A stretch of 64,000 nucleotides of DNA, from the NCBI RefSeq assembly GCF_020497125.1, contig NC_059087.1, positions 11,255,925 through 11,319,924 on the forward strand, read 5' to 3'. This DNA is from Mauremys mutica (Eukaryota > Chordata > Testudines > Geoemydidae). The notes below the pieces were generated by a model. That model was not told the origin of the DNA, did no database searches, and saw only the letters and a list, made by a program, of their open reading frames with translations. Positions 1 through 11,869 of this stretch are shown piece by piece (within the stretch, counting starts at the first letter, position 1; the number at the start of each line of letters is the position of its first letter). Made by a program: the position numbers and the translations under genes.

Positions 1-2650
1 ACCAATTAACTACTCATTCTTCTTGAGACAAATGCCAGTCTCCCAGACAGAGTTGTGCATAATGTAGCCCAAGACTATGCACCCAGCCCACTTGGTGTCA
101 TTGCAAACTTGAAAGTGTTGCTGCTCTAGCAAACTGAGGAGCTTTTCCCTGAAAAGCAAATATGGACTTGAAAGTGTGGATTTTTTGCTGTGCCGAGACA
201 CCTTACTTTTCACTGTTAAAGTGTCTGATTGTGTTGTTTAAAAAGAAACCTACTTGCCGCTCCAAAGTAGCACATGGACATTCCAAGCTCTTCAGTTTTG
301 ATTGCAAGAGAAATAGTTACAAAGCTTCCTTATTATTTTTTTTCATAAGATAGAACACAGAAATGGGAATTTATTTCTTCCTCTTGTGGATGGTATTGGA
401 TTTTGGAGAGTTCACTCTCTTATCTGAGCAAGCAAACACAAAGCCTTTGGCATCCCTGTTCAGCAAAAGTCATCAACAGAAGCCAGACACTCCTGCAACG
501 AGGCAGATTCCCCACACACTTTTCACTCTAACTTCTTACATCTGATTCTGTGCTGATTTGCATCTGTGTCATTGTGTAGCGCTGTGCAAAAGGGCCCATG
601 AAGGAGGTGTAAAACGCTGCCACTATTGTAAGAAAGACATTCTGACTTGGTAGCATTCTACACCCACTAATCACAGGTATAAAGGCCTCTGCGAAGTTCT
701 GGGCAGTGAAGAATCATGGTAGTTGGCCTCACTGCCTGTCCTAACACCACCTCTCTGCTTTTCTCATACTTATTAGAAACTGTCTGGAGTAAATGTTACC
801 TTGGATGGCTAAGTCACCAGCTAGTCAGACCTGCCTTTGTTAGTTTACTGGGCTGAGCTGCTTCCTCGGGTCTGGAAAGAAGGCAGGAGGAATAGTGCAT
901 TCGGTATTTTACAGTGGAAGGGTACCACATTTCTTTTAGGCCACAGCAACACCAGAGACTGAAGCACTTCCCCACCTCGTTAGCATCATTTAGCCCACAT
1001 GTGATACTGATTTACAAATCCTTACAGGAAACCGGTTTTTTTCCCCCTCCTGCGGTAATTCTGTTGGCTCTTTTACAAAGAGGCACCTAATAAGTCTACG
1101 AAAATGAGAAGCACATAGGTCAGTTATGAAGACTCTGGATTAGGGCATCATGAGGGACAGACGATTAGGAAAGCTAGTCTCCGCTGTTCCCAATTGACAG
1201 CCTATATTTCAGGAATGCACCATGCGCTGGGCTTCTAATCTTAATGCATGGCAATGCAGGACAGTAATCCTTCCCCAGTGCAAGCACCGCTCTCCTTATA
1301 CTCTACATTTCAAATACATAACTGCCACCTTGGCAGGCTTACCAGACATTTGCTGATTTAGGATGGCGCATATTGCTTAGCCCACAAGCACAAGCAGTAG
1401 TAGTTAGCAAGATAAATTATATTAATGAGTCCTGCCTGAATCAGTGCTGTCACTTAGAAGAACAGGAGAGTTTTCCGGCCTTTCTATAACGAGGAAAAAG
1501 TGATTGGCCAGGAAAATAACAAATAGAACTCATTTGAGCTTTGAAAGACTCCAGGAGGCACCTAAGCTTTGTAACAAGGTGCAAAAGGAGGAAACCATTA
1601 ACATTCCTATTCTGTAAGACACCGGCAAGTGCTGCGGGGAATGTGGCGTCACCTTTAACCATGGATACTTAGCAGACAGCAGAAGAATGAGATACAAGAT
1701 TGTGAAGTCTGGGAACTGACCCCAGCCTGAAACTACGCAAGACAGGGACAAGTGACTGACAGTAGCAAGGTGGCAAGACAGGAGGTAAAGTGGACCCAAG
1801 ACCACTGTGTAGCTAGAAAATACACCCTTCCTAGTTTTGAATCCAATCAGAACCAAAACCATAGGAGATCAGAATCTAATAGTAAAAATCTATTGGTGGT
1901 AGCACATTGCCTGACCACACCAAAGGATGCTGGAATCGGGAATAATTACTGAACATCTGCTCCTGAGCTACAGCATTTCCCTGTGTAGTAGAGAAGAGAA
2001 CTTTTTTATTTTAGAAGGAAAGGGATCGGAAAGAGAAGTTGCATCAATTTTAGGCCAGATTCTATTACCCTCACTCACCCTTGAGTAGAGCTTTCTCCCC
2101 TAAGAAGACCCATTGACTCCCGCGCTATTTGCAGAGGCAGGAGCTACTCAACATACAGTGTCTCCTCAACTGTCGGTGGCACTAACATCCTAAGTTGTGC
2201 TGCTCTACAGCTGGAGCAAAAAATACACAGCCTGGCTTGAAGCTCAGCTACTTAACTCCAGCCAAATCCTAAATCTGATGTTGCCTTGAGGTCTGTCAAC
2301 ATTTATTTACTCTAGAGGGGGGAAAAAATGTGAACGTCTACACTTTGTCCAGGCTGCTTTGCCTCATCCCAAGCAATTGATCACGTCATAAGTGTCAGCA
2401 AAAAATGCAAGAGCCTTTCTGTGTTTTCTTTCCGTGAAGTAGTGCTCTGAAATAAGAACGAAACAAAATGGGCTCATGTCAGATTGGCATTTCTGACCTA
2501 GTCAACCTTTGCTACCATGTGGCAGTCAATCAAGGGAAACCAGTTTCCATTCCAGGGGGATCAGCTGCTCAGCATGAAAGCTGATATTGAAACGAAAAGA
2601 ACAGGCTCCTTCTGGTTACATCGAAAGCAGAGGAGACAGCAAATATGTGT
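1..2650. other. No recognised gene or repeat
   Basis: Mixed-composition sequence. All open frames are short and lack splice-flanked coding character. No terminal inverted repeats or SINE/LINE signatures were recognised. Confidence 0.4.
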
Positions 2651-2894
2651 AAATTAGGAGGACTGTTAGATTATAGGCTAATGATTTCCAACCGTTGGTG
2701 GGTGCACCAGAACTGAGTAAGAAATATGTACATTCATTGATAATTGTACTCTGTGTTTTTGTATCACCTTCCATCAGAGGATCTCACAACAAGAGCTGGA
2801 TGCAAATTTTCCATCAATACTGTTTTTTGATGGAAAGTAGTATTTTTTGAAAAATAATTTTTATGTGAAAGGCATCTGCTTTCCAGGAAAATGT

Positions 2895-3906
2895 TTAAAA
2901 TCATCACTGATAAAGTTTGCAGATGGCACAAAAATTGGGCAACTGGTAAATAATGAAGAGGACAGATCACTAATGCAGAGTGATCTGGATTGCTTGGTAA
3001 GCTGGGCACAAGTAAACAATATTGTTATAATATGGCCAAATGTAAAGTGATGCATCTAGGAACAAAGAATGTAGGCCATACGTAAAGAACGTGGAACTCT
3101 ATCCTGGGAATCAGTGACTCTGAAAAGAACTTCGGGGTCATGGTGGATAATCAGCTGATCATGAGCTCCCATTGCAACACTGTGGCCAAAAAGGCTAATG
3201 TGATCTTTGGATGTATAAACATGGGAATCTTGAGTAGCAATTGAGAGGTTATATTATCTCTGTATTTTACACTGGTGTGACTGCTACTGGAATACCGTGT
3301 CCAGTTCTGGTCTCAACAATTCAAGAAGGATGTTGACAGAAGGTTCCGAGAAGAGCTGTGAGAATGATTAAAGAATTGGACAACATGCCTTATACTGGTA
3401 GACTCAAGAAGCTCAGTCTATTTAACCTAAGAAAGAGAAGGGATGACTTGATCACTTTTATAAGTACCTACGTGGGGAACAAAAACTTGATAATGCAGGG
3501 CTTTGGAACTGTGCTCCAGCTCCGCTCCAGCTCCAGGCAAAAACCTGCAGCTCCACTGCTCTGGAGCTGCTCCGCACTCCAGCTCCGGGCTCCGCTCCAG
3601 AGCCCTGTGATAATGGACTCTTCAGTCTAACAGACAAGGGCATAATAAGATCCAATAGTAAAAGCTGAAGCTAGAAAAATTCAGACTGGAAATAAGGTGC
3701 TAATTTTTACCAGTGAGTATAATTAATCACTGGAACAACTGACTAAGGGTTGTGGTAGATTCTCCGTTACTGGCAATTTTTAAATCAACAATGGATGTTT
3801 TTCTAAAAGATACGCTCTAATCCAGGGAAGTTCTATAGCCTGTGTTGTACACGAGGTGAGACTAGATGATCACAGTGATACCTTCTAGCCCACTCTATGT
3901 ATCTAT
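2895..3906 (+). mobile_element. CR1 LINE, 5'-truncated 3' part (degenerate)
   Basis: The plus strand shows the usual CR1 reverse-transcriptase C-terminal wording in broken frames: a 'KFADGTKIGQLVNN' block, then a block around 'KNFGVMVDNQL', then the 'RRAVRMIKELDNMPY'-like region. It ends with the CR1 3' terminal motif AGACTAGATGATCACAGTGA and a short octamer-like tail (TCTATGTATCTAT). Frameshifts and stops make it non-functional. It is split at 3496-3607 by a small hAT-like element, with CR1 resuming on the other side. Confidence 0.85.
3496..3607. mobile_element. 112-bp hAT-like MITE nested in CR1
   Basis: Termini are CAGGGCTTTGG and CCAGAGCCCTG, an inverted pair. It is flanked by a perfect 8-bp duplication TGATAATG at 3488-3495 and 3608-3615. 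The interior is a GCTCC/GGAGC-rich repeat ('CTCCAGCTCCGCTCC' type). 8-bp TSDs and CAGGG-type ends are typical of hAT elements. It interrupts the CR1 at 2895-3906. Confidence 0.8.
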
Positions 3907-3975
3907 TAAATGTTTTCTCCAATTTGAAAAGGTTCTGCATAGTAGCTCCCTATTATGTGACCCCATCGTATCGTG

Positions 3976-4610
3976 CAGCAGTGCAAGCAGGCCGATACGC
4001 GCTGGTACGCCGGACCAGCAAACTCTTTATAGCTGGTCCAGCGTACCGGAAGGACACAGCAGCAGTGCCGCCAGAGGAGAGCTGCGTCTCCCTCTGTGTA
4101 CCACAGCAGCAGTCCCGCTGGAGCAGAGGGCTGAGGGGCGGGGATGGGAGTTCTAATCCTTTCCCGGCTGGGAGGGGCAGCAGCAGGGAAAGGAGCAGAA
4201 CACTGGCACCCCTCCGGCAGCAGTTCTGCCCCACCCAGCCTCGCCCCCCAAACCCTGTCCTCCGGCAGGGCTGCTGCTATAGTACACATTGGGAGGATGG
4301 AGACGCAGCAATGTGGAAGGGCAGGGGGCGGGGCTAGGGGTTCTGCCCCTTTCCCCGCTGTGGTTTCCGGGAGTGCCCTGCCCCAAAGTCTCCGGTATAG
4401 CAGGAGGACAGAGCCGCCCCCCAGGTAACATGGGATGGATGTGGGGAGGGGACGGGCAGAGCATGGGGGCCCCGGGCTGGCGGCAGGCTGGTGAGGAGTC
4501 ACATGGAGAGTCATGTGGGGAGGTCACGGGCCCCCTCCCCTTAGTTGGTTTTCCCCACTCCCCCGCACTCCCTCCGTACCAGTAAGAAATGGATTTTACT
4601 TGCACCACTG
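3976..4610. mobile_element. GC-rich hAT-like non-autonomous element (635 bp)
   Basis: The ends CAGCAGTGCAAGCAG (left) and TTACTTGCACCACTG (right) are imperfect inverted repeats. The flanking octamers GTATCGTG and ATACTATG differ only by transitions, so they could be an old 8-bp TSD, but this is weak. The interior is GC- and CpG-rich, which gives several long but meaningless open frames on both strands. It contains a strong hairpin at 4001-4049. Confidence 0.55.
4001..4049. repeat. Inverted repeat (hairpin) inside GC-rich element
   Basis: An 18-19 bp arm GCTGGTACGCCGGACCAGC (4001-4019) pairs with GCTGGTCCAGCGTACCGG (4032-4049) around a 12-nt AT-rich loop, with one main mismatch. Confidence 0.8.
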
Positions 4611-5495
4611 ATACTATGTTCCAATCCCAGCTAACAGCACCACTGCTTTAGAAAAAGTTCAACTACCCTATGGATTTGAGCTGAGACCCATGTAGATAAA
4701 AGATGGCTCTCTGGTAGCTTTCGTAATGTGCTAATGCACCTCGAGCACATTTTAGGGAATACTGATTAGGAAAACACTGCTTCCAATTAATTCCTAAGGA
4801 AATCTTATTTTGTTCTGCAGCTTTGTGGCAAACATTAATACATTATCCCCAGCAAAATATACCTGAGTGAAATATGCAGTAGCACATATTAAAAGGACTT
4901 ACAGTTCTGGGCAAACATCCAGTTCTAGCTGCATGCTGCCTCCCCTGTGAATGTTATGGATCAGCCACAATATATGAAGTCTATAGGTGTAAGTAACTGA
5001 AAGCCCCCTGGTTAAAAATCTCTCCTGAGGAATCACCTCCTTATTTTTAACCTAGATCAAAAATATTTCATTTCTGCAGATTTTTTCCCTTCAATTTTAT
5101 TTTTTGCATGTATCTTTACTACTGACATGACCCAAAATTCATCCTATGTAGAGGGTTAGCAAAGGCTTATGCGTCTTCAGGGACTTAAGTTATGCATAAT
5201 GTGTGTACTGGCCCACTGCACACAAGTGAATTTTGCCAAAGGAGATGATCCTTAGTTAGACAGGATGGGACATACGGGCACGCAGGAATGCACACTCCTA
5301 TCATGGATAGTTTAGTAGTTGTTTATGAGCTACCTGCAGCCTCTAAGAAGAGCTTCCTTCACTTCACCTGAAGCTAAACAATTGTCTCTCACAATAGACA
5401 GTAACCAGCTTGTGGTACAGTTCTGATGTTCAGCGGTCCCCGCCTCTTGGTACTGCAGCTATAGCTTTTGGAGGAAGTTCTAATCTGTGAAGGAT
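4611..5495. other. No recognised feature
   Basis: AT-leaning unique-looking sequence between two repeats. No coding or repeat signature was recognised. Confidence 0.35.
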
Positions 5496-5499
5496 TTTG

Positions 5500-5790
5500 A
5501 AACTTGGCTTCATTCCAAACCAAAGTGAAAATGAAAAAATTCAAAAATCTGCCTAACGGAGAATTTTGAAAAAAAAAATTGCTTTAAGTCAATCAAAATG
5601 TTCTCTTTTGACAAAGTCATCTTGTTTCAATTTTGTCTTTTTTTAACAAATTCTGTGTTATTAAAATATATAATACCACCCAGAATAAAAAATTGAAATG
5701 AAGCATTGTTTAAAAATGAAAAATCAAAATGTTCTGTTCCAAAAATGTAGGAACCAGATGTTCTGACACTTTCAGAACAAAATGTTCAAC
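5500..5790. repeat. AT-rich element of the 'CAAAATGTT/AACATTTTG' family
   Basis: Dense in motifs such as TCAAAATGTTCT and AGAACAAAATGTTC and their complements. This is the same style of sequence seen at 21430-21580, 30730-30891, 33590-34115, 39386-39702 and 54290-54440. Boundaries are uncertain and no TSD was found here. Confidence 0.5.
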
Positions 5791-6117
5791 ACTGTTGTTA
5801 CTCTCCTCCCCAGCTCCTTACCCCAGTTTTCTTCTGAAACAAAACTGCAGTGAAATCAACCTGATTTTGTGAAGCTATTTGATTTGGGACAGAACTGTGT
5901 ATTCTGATATAATATGGTTCTACTGAAGTTTCTCCGACCAATTCCAGCTTGAACCGAAGTAACAAATCACAACAATCCACCACAATGAAACTCTGTTTAA
6001 CTACAGTCCAGCAATACATATCACTATAGGTCAGATTCTAAACTCGGTTACATTTATGAAAATCTGGGGTAGTGCCACTGAAGGCCATAAAGCTGCTCTC
6101 ACTTGCAGGGAAGGAGC

Positions 6118-6470
6118 ATGAGCCTGAACCCGTGGCTAAGGCACTAAACTATTATGCAGCAAACCTAGGTTCAAATTCCAGCTCTGCCTCAGACTTCCTA
6201 GATGACCTGGGGCAAGTCACCTAATCTTAGGGTGACCAGATGTCCCGTTTTTAAAGGGACAGTCCCATTTTTGGGGACTTTTTCTTATATGGACGCCTAT
6301 TACCTCCCACTCCCTGTCCCATATTTTCACAGTTGCTATCTGGTCACCATACCTAATCTCTCTGTATTGTGTTTGTCAAATAATATTCCCTTCATCCATA
6401 TGGAATGCTGTGAAGATTGTTTTATAAATAATGAGGAGGTGATAGGGACTTGATAGATCAATTACCTCAG
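6118..6470 (+). mobile_element. Tortoise-type tRNA-derived SINE, split by a MITE
   Basis: The left part (6118-6227) carries a tRNA-like head with B-box-like wording GGTTCAAATTCCAG, then 'GGGGCAAGTCACCTAATCT'. After the 6228-6351 insertion it resumes with CTCTCTGTATTG. The distal part is degenerate, so the right end is approximate. Confidence 0.65.
6228..6351. mobile_element. 124-bp hAT-like MITE nested in the SINE
   Basis: Inverted ends TAGGGTGACCAGAT and ATCTGGTCACCATA, with a perfect 8-bp TSD CCTAATCT at 6220-6227 and 6352-6359. The interior alternates GGGACAG/CTGTCCC-like and TTTTT stretches. This is a recognisable small turtle element. Confidence 0.85.
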
Positions 6471-8050
6471 ATTTAATTATCAGAATACCATTCTACATCT
6501 TTTCAGTCTGCAGCAGGGAACAGCAGACACAACCAGACTGAAGGCCTGACATGGTCCTGTCTGAAGACGAATAGGATGAAACTCTATTCCTGACATTCAG
6601 GAAACAGCACAGAGAAATCAAATGGCTTCATTCATTCTGACTGCTGTCCACCCTATCCACAACCACCACTCCTGAGTTGCTGCTGGCTACCTTGCTGTTC
6701 CTGCATTCCAGCTGGAAAGGAAAGGGTGCAACTTCCTGTCCGCCCGAGGCTCATGTTATGAAGTGTGCCAGATGATATGGGTTTGTACCAGCACAACATG
6801 GCTAAAACAATGAGCTCATTTTGGAGTCCACTTCTCCGAACCAGCAAGCCACTGAAACATAGGCGCTATCACATAGAAGTGCCAAGAAAAGTCAACCACA
6901 GTCTTACGCGTAATCAGAGCTGCCATCTTGACCCTGTCCCCTAGTATTTAAGACTGCAGAAGCCACAATCATTTGTAATGTGCAAATCCTGTATGTCTTT
7001 ATGATAATTATGCTCCGTACCCTTTTCAGATTCCGCTTTGAAAACCACAAGCACTCCCTGGGCTATGATTTGGTAATCTGGGGTTGGCGTAGGGGGGAAC
7101 AACATCATTTCCTTCAATACCGATAGTTTTTAATCCTGAAATGAGTGATATTTTTCCCCCCATGTGAAGATTAAGAGGAGGAATAATGTACAGTGAGAGG
7201 AAGTGCTTTTGATTTTTGGTTCTTGAAAAGAGAGAAACAGAGACGGCCTCTTTGTCTCCAGATAATAAATGCTTTAGCTTCCAAGTGAAATAGAACTGGT
7301 GAAGAATGCAATGGCTTAGACTGACTAAACACAGACAGGGAAAACTGTGGCCAGACATACAGACTAACCCCCGCAGTAACCGGGAGATTCAATCCTTCTT
7401 TAGTTTCCTAATACAGGCTCCATTGTCTAACAAAAGTTGTGTTGGGGAGTGGAAGGGAATAAGGACTCACCCTGCCTTGTGTAGCCTGTGTTAAGGCTGA
7501 CCATATTGCATATGAAACTTGGGGGTACGCAGGGGCTGCTCCCCACTGGGAGCAACTGGATGGAGTCTGGCTGGCCACATATGGAAGAGGGGACATGCAC
7601 CCATAAAGGGGTGTTGCAAATTACTTCTACATCATCCCAGTGTATCTGGAGAGTCCCAGGAGGCATTATAACTTTCCGAAGCATTATGCTACTAAGCACA
7701 TCAATGTGCTTCCCCTTACTATGGGCCACGTGCTAAAAGCACCACGTAGCTCAGAAGCAATAACTGGCTTCAGGTCTTGCCCGGAATCATACGTGTGGAC
7801 CACACTGAGCCAAAGTATTTGAAGACTAGTAACATGACTGCAGTTACAATAGTTTTGTGTAGAATCATAATAAAACAGGTGCCACACGCAGGATATTTCA
7901 TGCTGACCCATCCTATTCCATGAGCACTCCATTAGGTGATTTGGTTGATGTCCATGAAAACATTTTCGCTCTATTCATGTAATTCACAAATGATATAAAA
8001 AGATTCTTACCATATTTGCTCGGTTTACCGTACTTTGCACTGCACTGCAC
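6471..8050. other. No recognised feature
   Basis: No coding exon, SINE, LINE or TIR element recognised. Short open frames look random. Confidence 0.35.
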
Positions 8051-8054
8051 GGCA

Positions 8055-8640
8055 CTGCCACACTTTTCTGGGGGTCATAGTGATCGTACATTGCATGTAA
8101 GCCAACAATGTGGTGCAGTTTAAAAAAAGGCTAATATGATTCTGGGGTATATTAACAGGAGTGTTGTATGTAAGACATGGGAGGTGACTGTCCCACTCTC
8201 CTCTACACTGGTGAGGACAGCAACAAAAATGATGAAAAGTTTAGAAAACTTGACCTGTGGGGAAAGATTTAAAAAAAAAACCCTGGGCATGTTCTGACTG
8301 AGAAGGGGACCTGATAGCCTTTAACTATGAAAGGGCTGTTGTAAAGACGAATTGATTAATTGTTCTCCATGTCCACAGAAGGTAGGATAAGAATAATTGG
8401 CTTGGTTTTCAGCAAGGGAGATTTAGATTAGATATTAGGAAGAAGTTTCTAACTACAAGGATAGTTAAGCACTGGATTAGGCTTCCAAGGTTGTGGAATC
8501 CCCATTATTGGAGGTTTTTGAGAACTGGGTGGACAAACACCTGTTAGGGATGGTCTAGGTATACTTGGTTCCTGCCTTAGCACAGGGAGCTGGACTAGAT
8601 GACCTCTCAAGGCCCCTATATTTCGATTATTCTATATAAG
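8055..8640 (+). mobile_element. CR1 LINE 3' fragment
   Basis: Degenerate CR1 reverse-transcriptase tail followed by the typical 3' region: GGAAGAAGTTTCTAACTA, then 'TAGTTAAGCACTGGATTAGGC', 'GGTTGTGGAATCCCCATTATTG' type wording, and the terminal GGACTAGATGACCTCTCAAGG. Stops throughout the frame; an inactive copy. Quoted motifs are from 8435-8620. Confidence 0.85.
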
Positions 8641-9255
8641 GTAGCAAATCTGTATTAGGCTGGACTTACTGGGTATGTGATTTATGCCCTACTAGAGTTA
8701 CTTTCCCATAGCTGCACAGAGTACAGCGTGTGTTATTCTCACTTGCCTGTAGAACAATAAAAACAAAGCTAGAAGATCAATACCAAAAGAAATCATATGT
8801 TCACTGAGGTTTGCTCATCCCGTAAAAAGCAAAAATCTCTTTGTAAGGAAAAATTCCCTTTTGATGTTCATGAAATGTTTCATCTGTAGCTCCAAGAGGG
8901 AGAGTTTTGCTCAGGCAATAGCCCATCCTTCTAACACCCTACAGAGGCCTTGCTGGGCTTAGGGGAGACGTGGCTGGGAGTGGTCTGGGAAAGACCAACC
9001 TGTTTGTCCCAGTGGAGTGTCTGAAGGAAACGATTCAGTGCCATGGCTGTCTGTCAACACTCAGAGACCAGTATTCATAAAGAGCCAACTCTTGCCCTTC
9101 CTCTGCAGCTGGGGAAACTCCTCTGATTGCACAGCTGGTGCAGTTCCACTGTGGAAGGGTGGTGGTGGCAGGGTGTGCAAGGGGTTACGCACGGGGGTGC
9201 ATTTTCTCCCTGTGTGGCACCAGGCTACTGGTGGCTGGGAGTAGGTCTGGGGGTA
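8641..9255. other. No recognised feature
   Basis: Unique-looking sequence between a CR1 tail and a GC-rich element. Confidence 0.35.
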
Positions 9256-9636
9256 CACAGGTGCTGACTCCATGGGTGCTCTGGGGCTGGAGCACCCGCA
9301 GGAAAAAAACGGTGGGTGCTGAGCACCCACCAGCAGCCCCCTTACCAGAACCTCCCCTTCCCGCCAGTGCCTCCTGCCTGCCTGTGGGCCCCACAGATCA
9401 GCGCCCCCCCTACAGCTGTTTTGTGGTGTCAGGAGGCGCTGGGGGGAGAGGGAGGAGCGAGGGTGCAGCATGCTCGGGGGAGGGGGTGGGACTGGGTGGG
9501 GAAGGGGCAGGGTGGGGGCGGGAAGAGGCGGGACAGAGGGGGGTGGGACTTTGGGGGAAGGGGTGGAGTGGGGATGGGGCTTGGGCAGAGCCGAGGGGAA
9601 GCACCCCCCCGGCAGATTAGAAACTCGGCGCCTATG
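9256..9636. mobile_element. GC-rich MITE (hAT-like), 381 bp
   Basis: The ends CACAGGTGCTGACTCC and ACTCGGCGCCTATG form an imperfect inverted repeat. Near the left end is an internal GGGTGCTCTGGGGCTGGAGC / GTGGGTGCTGAGCACCCACC palindrome pair. Flanks TGGGGGTA and TGAGAGTG match at 5 of 8 positions, so the TSD is not secure. The purine-rich middle gives long spurious open frames. Confidence 0.6.
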
Positions 9637-9639
9637 TGA

Positions 9640-11405
9640 GAGTGAGACCTCAGGATCTTCTGCCCTGGAAAAGGAAGGAAGCCACAAGGGCACTCTAGCC
9701 ATTGCATTACAACAGTCTCTGGGTAACAGCTTAGTAGCTGCTTCGGCGGCCTTTGGGGAAAATTCCTCTTCCCCTGAACTGTTGTATTAATTTCAATGGA
9801 ATAAATGGGCCCAAAGAGTCTTAAATGTGAACATGACCCTGGAACTGTCCCCCATTAAACAGTTTTAAACAAAGTTTGGGGTACACAGAGACCTCAGCCT
9901 GCTTAGTACCATGGCAAACACCATGACAAGCCCCGTGGCACCTTTACTTAAAGATACAGAAAAAGAAGGAAAAATGGCCAAGCCTTTGAAATGCAAAGTG
10001 TTAAGTAAGGCTTTCATTTTAACAACGTCCTTCGTTCCCTTTCCCTTTCGCTGTAGAATGTCTTCAGAAAGACCCTCCCACCGCACCCCCCGCCTTGTCT
10101 AATAGTCTCTTAGATGGTAATATAACTGCTTTTTGGGGTAAAAGAGAAGAAGTTAGCTGAGATGGGCTGGAGCTGCTGCTGTTGCTAAATTCTGATCCTC
10201 TTTCCTAGAAGACAAACCCAACCAAACACGCACAAGAGGAGAGAGAAAAGAACAGCAACGATAGAAAAAGCAGCTTCTGTCTCTGGTGCTGACTTTCCCT
10301 TGCAATCTCACTGCTGGTAAAACAGACATTCTTATTAGCCGCCCCAAGATCTGGCAAACTTGGACCAGCACTGGGTTGTTTCGGGCATCGTTTTTGCTTG
10401 CCTTTCTGGTCACAGGCTTACAGTAGTATTGCAAAATACACAGTCTTCGCTAGCTAAGCCAGACTTGTATGAGACAGGAGGAAAAGGGAGAGGGGATAGG
10501 GAAAAAGGTGAAACAAGGTGGGGGAGAAAAAGGACACGTCGACGCGGGGGAACAAAGTTTAATATCCCAGGTGGTATCTGGGATTCAGTCAGAGCTCGTG
10601 GCGTTGGTGATGTCATCTGGGTCCCTGTCTTTGGTCCAGTCTGGTCAGCACATCTCTCAGGACTAGGACAACGAAGCCCCAGCGGTGTTAGGGTCGATCC
10701 TGGGAGCTGGTGGGAGTAGCAGCTTGTGAGGCTCGCTCTTTCCCCGTCTTTTAACCAGCACTTGTTGTTCCTGAGCTTTCTTTCCCCCGCTATTCTGCCC
10801 CCAAAATCTCTTCTTTTAAGGACCAGAAAAGGGAGCAATGGGTGACCGGTTAGACCTAATTTCCACACCAGTATTAGTCCATCCATTTTCAGTCCCAGCG
10901 TCTCTTGTTTACCAGACATGATCTTAACATGGTCCTGGAGTTATATCAATGAGCCTTTTTGTTCGGACTAGTTCAGTCTTTCCACCTCCCTTTTTCACTT
11001 GTTCCCATCAACATTTGTTGTTACTGGTTATTGTGACACTTTGTGAACTTTCATCCACTCTTTACAGTTAAACTCATAATTAGGGTATATGTGTGGGCCC
11101 AAATATTGCTACAGCCCGGACATGCATCGGTCCAGTGCCGAGGCTGACCCTTGAGCTGGGCTCAGGATTGGCCCCGAGTGAACAAATCTACGGATTTCAC
11201 CTCCTTGCTCGTGCTAAGGGTAGCAAGGATTCATGGCCTCAATGTGCTCATCTTCTCTGCCTTTGTGGGATCCCACCTCTCGTGCTTCTCTGTGGGTCAG
11301 CAAGTGGCTGTTCCCTGGCTATGTTGGCTTGTACACTGTGCAGGCCACTCTCCCTTGCCATCCGCATCAGTCCATCTCAGATGAGAACTTTTCTTCCTGA
11401 CGGTG
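9640..11405. other. No gene; possible old dispersed repeat at about 10540-11060
   Basis: The stretch around 10540-11060 has a familiar turtle-repeat feel and holds a 169-codon minus-strand open frame (10410-10919) with no domain I recognise. I cannot name the family or define its ends. Remaining sequence shows nothing recognisable. Confidence 0.3.
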
Positions 11406-11409
11406 TTTC

Positions 11410-11865
11410 ATTATTACTGAAAGGCCCCAGTAGCGATTGGGACCCCACTGTGCCAGATGCTGTACAAACACTTAGGAGAGACAACCCCTGCCCTGAAGAG
11501 TTTACAGTATACACCGCTACCTCAATATAACGTCACCCGATATAACACCAATTTGGATATAATGCGGTAAAGCAGTGCTCTGGAGGGGGTGGGGGGGCGC
11601 GGGACCGCGCACTTCGGTGGATCAAAGCAAGTTCAATATAACACGGTTTCACCTATAACACGGTAAGATGTTTTGGCTCCCAAGGACAGCGTTATATCGA
11701 GGTAGAGGTGTATAAACATGAGAGACAAAGGGAAACTGAGTCAGTGAGCGATTAAGTGACTTACCTAAGGCTCTGCAGGGTCGTTGTGATAGATATAAAC
11801 ACAGACCTCCTGAGTCCTAGTCTCGCGCTTTGGTCACAAGACCATCCTTCCTCTTGTTACAGCTT
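11410..11865 (-). mobile_element. MIR-like SINE, split by a mariner/Tigger-like MITE
   Basis: Read on the minus strand. The left part has the wording GTGCCAGATGCTGTACAAAC and CCCTGCCCTGAAGAG; the right part has 'GGAAACTGAGTCAGTGAGCG', 'GTGACTTACCTAAGG' and CAGACCTCCTGAGTCC. The two parts are separated by the insertion at 11510-11712. Confidence 0.7.
11510..11712. mobile_element. 203-bp mariner/Tigger-like MITE
   Basis: Inverted ends TACACCGCTACCTCAATATA and TATATCGAGGTAGAGGTGTA, flanked by TA dinucleotides (11508-11509 and 11713-11714), the Tc1/mariner target site. The interior repeats ATATAACAC and CACGGT motifs. No transposase coding capacity. Inserted in a MIR-like SINE. Confidence 0.85.
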
Positions 11866-11869
11866 GTCT

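Noticed and set aside
3906..4514. Long minus-strand frame (202 codons) and overlapping plus-strand frames
   Set aside because: They lie in a GC-rich transposon-like element with frames open on both strands because stop codons are AT-rich. Composition is low complexity and there is no domain or splice context.
9061..9702. 213-codon minus-strand proline-rich frame
   Set aside because: It is an artefact of the purine/pyrimidine-biased GC-rich MITE at 9256-9636. The prolines come from CCC/CCT runs.
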